Positions 6,162 through 8,204 of a stretch of 8,204 bases of DNA are shown here, one piece after another. The notes below the pieces were generated by a model, which saw only the letters and a program-made list of their open reading frames with translations, made no database searches and was not told the origin of the DNA. Numbering within the stretch: the first letter of the stretch is position 1; each line of letters begins with the position of its first letter. The translations under genes and the position numbers were made by a program. Origin of the DNA: an uncultured Alphaproteobacteria bacterium. GTDB lineage: Bacteria > Pseudomonadota > Alphaproteobacteria > Puniceispirillales > UBA1172. The stretch spans positions 1 through 8,204 of the forward strand of contig CAJXME010000041.1 of NCBI GenBank assembly GCA_913056245.1, in the 5' to 3' direction.

Positions 6162-7250
6162 TTAGCCCTCAAGCACTGCGTTACGCTTAAGAACATATTC
6201 CACATCGTTGAGCTGCTGGTATTCACCAACAGTCTTACGTGCGGCAACCATGGATTCATGGACACGACGTGCCAATGAAGAATGCTCAACCACTTCAGCA
6301 TATACTTCAGCAGAACCACGACCAAAGGCTTCGTAAACTTCTTCGTTGAATTCACGAACCACAACACCCTGCTCATCCACCAGACGTTCCAGAGCGGCAC
6401 CGTTCTTGGCGTTGTATTCAGACATGATGTTGTCGTTTTCAGCTTGAGCAACAGCCGTGATCAGATTCCGATCGGTTTCAGAGAGGCTGCCCCAAAATGA
6501 AGCGTTAAAGCCAGCGGCCAACTGTGAGGCTGGCTCATGCATGCCTGGGTAGTAGTAATACTTGGTGGCTTCATAGAACTTCATCGCTTCATCGTTCCAT
6601 GGGCCAACCCATTCTGTCGCTTCAATCGCGCCAGACACCAGGTTTTCATAAATCTGACCACCAGGGAGTGATACAGGTGATGCGCCCAGTTTTGCCATAA
6701 CGTCGCCGCCAAGGCCTGGAATACGCATTTTCAGACCTTTGAGGTCTTCTGCTGAGTTGATTTCTTTGTTGAACCAACCGCCCCACTGAACGCCCGTGTT
6801 ACCACAAGCCAAGCATTTCAGGCCAAATTCACCTGCGACTTCGTCCCAGAGTTCCTGACCACCCATCCAGTTGATCCAAGAGTTCATCTCAACATAGCTG
6901 AGACCAAATGGTACAGCGGTGAAATAAGCCCAACCGGGGTGCTTACCTTTCCAGTAGTAATCAGCAGCGTGGTAGGCTTGCGCGTTACCAGAGGCCACTT
7001 CGTCAAAACTATCAAACGCGCCAACACGTTCGCCAGCAGCGTAGTATGTGACCTGAATACGGCCATCCGATACATCACCAAGACGCTTGGCAAAACGCTG
7101 AGCGCCGGTGCCCAGACCTGGGAAGTCCCGTGGCCATGTGGATACCATTGCGATTTCAATACGATCCTGCGCGATTGCTGGTGTTGCAAGCGCAGTAGCG
7201 GTGGCTACACCACCAAGACCAGCTTTGGTCATAAAGTCACGACGTTTCAT
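6162..7250 (-). CDS. dctP: TRAP transporter periplasmic binding protein, TakP (alpha-keto acid) type
   Basis: The periplasmic solute receptor that hands substrate to DctQM. The N-terminus carries a twin-arginine-like signal (MKRRDFMTKAGLGG, then a hydrophobic stretch and ATPAIA-QD, cleavage expected after about residue 27). The mature protein matches the TakP branch, whose Rhodobacter member binds 2-oxo acids with sodium: GNTGVQWGGWFNKEI (150-164), LKGLKMRIPG (170-179), ATEWVGPWNDE (211-221) and YYYYPGMHEP (231-240). Expected pocket residues are all present: Q155, R176 (carboxylate salt bridge), E213-W214 and E239. The length of 362 is typical. The start is supported by AGGAGA at 7261-7256, 5 nt before ATG. 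Codons lean to CGT, GGT, GCT and GTA, unlike the GC-ending choices of dctQ, dctM and dddP, suggesting selection for high expression. It is first in the operon and followed by an attenuator. The true ligand is unknown; 2-oxo acids, other monocarboxylates or DMSP-related acids are candidates. Confidence 0.95.
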   Translation of the reverse strand: MKRRDFMTKAGLGGVATATALATPAIAQDRIEIAMVSTWPRDFPGLGTGAQRFAKRLGDVSDGRIQVTYYAAGERVGAFDSFDEVASGNAQAYHAADYYWKGKHPGWAYFTAVPFGLSYVEMNSWINWMGGQELWDEVAGEFGLKCLACGNTGVQWGGWFNKEINSAEDLKGLKMRIPGLGGDVMAKLGASPVSLPGGQIYENLVSGAIEATEWVGPWNDEAMKFYEATKYYYYPGMHEPASQLAAGFNASFWGSLSETDRNLITAVAQAENDNIMSEYNAKNGAALERLVDEQGVVVREFNEEVYEAFGRGSAEVYAEVVEHSSLARRVHESMVAARKTVGEYQQLNDVEYVLKRNAVLEG

Positions 7251-7276
7251 GTCTTTCTCCTCACCTTCATGTTTGC

Positions 7277-7291
7277 GGCGGTCATGCCGCC
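7277..7291 (-). promoter_or_regulatory. Small leader hairpin upstream of dctP
   Basis: GGCGG (7277-7281) pairs with CCGCC (7287-7291) around a 5-nt loop, about 15 nt upstream of the dctP Shine-Dalgarno and inside the predicted 120-nt leader. An alternative register pairs 7275-7279 with 7286-7290. It is too small to be a recognised riboswitch; it could stabilise the 5' end of the message or be chance. Confidence 0.3.
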
Positions 7292-7379
7292 TGAGTAACC
7301 AATCTGCACCACGCGCTTTTCACAATCAAACAATAAGTTTTTCATTCAAAGGCACAGAGCACAAAAAGTATGAACACTT

Positions 7380-7407
7380 ATTATGGCGCATTCGCACCAT
7401 CAGTCAA
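7380..7407 (-). promoter_or_regulatory. Predicted promoter of the dctPQM operon
   Basis: On the minus strand TTGACT (7407-7402, 5 of 6 matches), a 16-nt spacer and CATAAT (7385-7380, 5 of 6 matches) form the best sigma-70-like promoter in the window. Transcription would start near 7373 and give a leader of about 120 nt before dctP at 7250. Its -35 box is one arm of the 7403-7428 inverted repeat, and its spacer holds the 7384-7399 dyad. Confidence 0.6.
7384..7399. promoter_or_regulatory. Dyad TGGCGC-N4-GCACCA, candidate operator
   Basis: TGGCGC (7384-7389) and GCACCA (7394-7399) form an inverted repeat with one mismatch per arm, lying between the -35 and -10 boxes of the dctP promoter. TGG...CCA half-sites around a short spacer resemble operators of GntR/FadR-type repressors, which commonly control TRAP and organic-acid genes. 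Position and symmetry suggest a repressor site; no regulator gene is in the window. Confidence 0.35.
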
Positions 7408-7428
7408 TTTGCATCGCACAAATTTGAC
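7403..7428. promoter_or_regulatory. Inverted repeat joining the divergent -35 boxes
   Basis: GTCAATTTG (7403-7411) and CAAATTTGAC (7419-7428) are inverted copies, differing by one inserted T, across a 7-nt gap. Each arm contains a TTGAC -35 core, one per strand, so the repeat sits exactly between two diverging promoters. A dimeric regulator bound here could control both the TRAP operon and the racemase-like gene. Confidence 0.5.
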
Positions 7429-7451
7429 GGAATAACGACAAGAAATTTATT
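7424..7451 (+). promoter_or_regulatory. Predicted promoter of the divergent racemase-like gene
   Basis: TTGACG (7424-7429, 5 of 6 matches), a 16-nt spacer and TTTATT (7446-7451, 4 of 6 matches) would start transcription near 7458, leaving a leader of about 140 nt before the ATG at 7599. The -10 box is ordinary, but the placement back to back with the dctP promoter supports it. Confidence 0.4.
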
Positions 7452-7475
7452 CAATATTTCATCCCAATAGCCCTC

Positions 7476-7485
7476 ACCTGCAGGT
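7476..7485. repeat. 10-bp perfect palindrome ACCTGCAGGT
   Basis: An uninterrupted 10-bp palindrome about 20 nt beyond the predicted plus-strand transcription start, in the leader of the racemase-like gene. It could be a roadblock-type operator. A 10-bp palindrome can also arise by chance. Confidence 0.3.
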
Positions 7486-7559
7486 TTGCCTTGAGATTCA
7501 TGAGACGGCGGACGCAGATCACGCTTGGCGAATAAAAGCATTCATGCCTTAATAACGGG

Positions 7560-7574
7560 AAGGCTTCGCCTTTT
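7560..7574 (+). promoter_or_regulatory. Short leader hairpin before the racemase-like gene
   Basis: AAGGC (7560-7564) pairs with GCCTT (7568-7572) around TTC, followed by TT, about 14 nt upstream of the Shine-Dalgarno at 7588. The stem is only 5 bp and the T-run is short, so it is probably too weak for termination; it may influence translation or be incidental. Apart from this, 7486-7587 shows nothing recognisable. Confidence 0.25.
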
Positions 7575-7598
7575 GATCATCATGTTTGAGGAGACCCG

Positions 7599-8204
7599 AT
7601 GATGACCGCCCAAATGAAAGCGCCCCTTGCAGAAGTTCTCACCGCCGGTATTGCTTTGGATGAGGTGGTCACGCGCCATCGAATCGGGCTGGTGGCTCTA
7701 TCTTCGGACTTGACCTTGGAAAAGGACATCGCCCGGCTGACGCCCGTGGGAGAAGTGTGTTTCTACACCAGCCGGGTGGAGTTCATTAATCCAGTAACGC
7801 CGGAAAACCTTAGAAAAATGCAGCCTCATATCGCCGATGCGGCACGGCTGATTCTGACCGATCTTCAATTGGACGCGATTTGCTACGGTTGCACCTGTGC
7901 CTCAGCCACCCTCGGTGATCAGGTGGTCTTTGACGCGCTCCAAGAAGGCAAGCCCGGCACCCCTGCCACCAACCCCGCTTTAGCCGGCGTCACCGCGGCA
8001 AAAGCGCTGGGCGCGTCCAACATCGCATTGCTAACGCCCTACCCCGAAGCTGCCAGCCAAAAACTTGCCGATTACTTTGCCAGCAAGGGATGCGGCATCA
8101 TCAGCCATCATTGCTTGAACCTTGAGAACGACCGCGACATCGCTCATGTCAACCAAGAGGATTTGATCAAGACGGTGCTCGAGATCGATCAGCGGGGCGC
8201 CGAT
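7599..8204 (+). CDS. Asp/Glu racemase-superfamily enzyme, maleate isomerase/EutA/arylmalonate decarboxylase-like (cut by window edge)
   Basis: The first 202 codons are open to the right edge without a stop; family members are usually about 240-280 residues, so a C-terminal part is missing. GAGGAG (7588-7593) lies 5 nt before ATG 7599; a second ATG follows immediately at 7602 and is equally plausible. Recognisable elements are RHRIGLVALSSDLTLEKD (26-43), the substrate-loop start of this superfamily; FYTSRVEFINPVTPENL (55-71); LDAICYGCTCASATLGD (91-107), which holds the first catalytic cysteine (C98 by analogy to the CTS/CTSG motif; C95 and C100 flank it); GVTAAKALGASNIALLTPYPE (130-150), the conserved LTPY turn; and a Cys at 165. 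The second catalytic cysteine expected near the C-terminus is off the edge. Cofactor-independent racemases, cis-trans isomerases and decarboxylases share this fold, so the reaction is not predictable. Divergence from the TRAP operon suggests action on the imported acid or a derivative. Confidence 0.85.
   Translation, partial: MMTAQMKAPLAEVLTAGIALDEVVTRHRIGLVALSSDLTLEKDIARLTPVGEVCFYTSRVEFINPVTPENLRKMQPHIADAARLILTDLQLDAICYGCTCASATLGDQVVFDALQEGKPGTPATNPALAGVTAAKALGASNIALLTPYPEAASQKLADYFASKGCGIISHHCLNLENDRDIAHVNQEDLIKTVLEIDQRGAD

Noticed and set aside
7248..7270. Seven-codon upstream reading frame (MKVRRKT) overlapping the dctP start on the minus strand
   Set aside because: It has no Shine-Dalgarno, contains the dctP ribosome binding site and is easily explained by chance.
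1..8204. CRISPR arrays, tRNA or rRNA genes, insertion sequences, attachment sites or an origin
   Set aside because: No regularly spaced repeats, tRNA-like cloverleaf, transposase fragments or flanking repeats were seen by eye; the window is nearly all ordinary coding sequence.

Overview
The window looks like part of the chromosome of a marine alphaproteobacterium. The main reason is a full-length dddP (DMSP lyase) gene. Its neighbours are a tripartite TRAP transporter of the alpha-keto-acid (TakP) type and alphaproteobacterial-style metabolic genes, and overall base composition appears moderate in GC. A SAR116-like or Rhodobacterales-like host would fit, but this is inference: the window has no rRNA or other phylogenetic marker.

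Layout from left to right. (1) 1-226, minus: 5' part of a beta-hydroxyacid dehydrogenase family gene (3-hydroxyisobutyrate dehydrogenase/GarR-like), running off the left edge. (2) 227-393: divergent spacer with a plus-strand terminator-like hairpin and a candidate hpt promoter. (3) 394-951, plus: hpt, hypoxanthine phosphoribosyltransferase. (4) 964-2301, minus: dddP, convergent with hpt, only 12 nt between the stop codons. (5) 2302-2410: spacer with a strong intrinsic terminator for the upstream operon and a weak candidate dddP promoter. (6) 2411-7250, minus: TRAP operon in the order dctP (binding protein), dctQ (340-residue small permease), dctM (884-residue large permease). dctQ and dctM are separated by 3 nt; dctP and dctQ are separated by an 11-bp hairpin with a U-rich tail that probably lowers permease expression relative to the binding protein. 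(7) 7251-7598: about 350 bp of non-coding DNA with back-to-back divergent promoters whose -35 boxes are the two arms of one inverted repeat. (8) 7599-8204, plus: 5' part of an Asp/Glu racemase-superfamily gene (maleate isomerase/EutA/arylmalonate decarboxylase-like), running off the right edge.

How it may work together. DddP cleaves dimethylsulfoniopropionate (DMSP) to dimethyl sulfide and acrylate. The TRAP system, with a TakP-type carboxylate pocket, would import a small organic acid using a sodium gradient; the synteny makes DMSP, acrylate or a related carboxylate worth testing. The divergent racemase-like gene shares the control region with the TRAP operon, suggesting it acts on the imported compound or a product of it. 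hpt (purine salvage) is probably unrelated.

Most unusual features: the approximately 330-residue charged, coiled-coil-rich C-terminal extension on DctM; the symmetric divergent control region; and the grouping of dddP with a TRAP operon while a strong terminator separates them.
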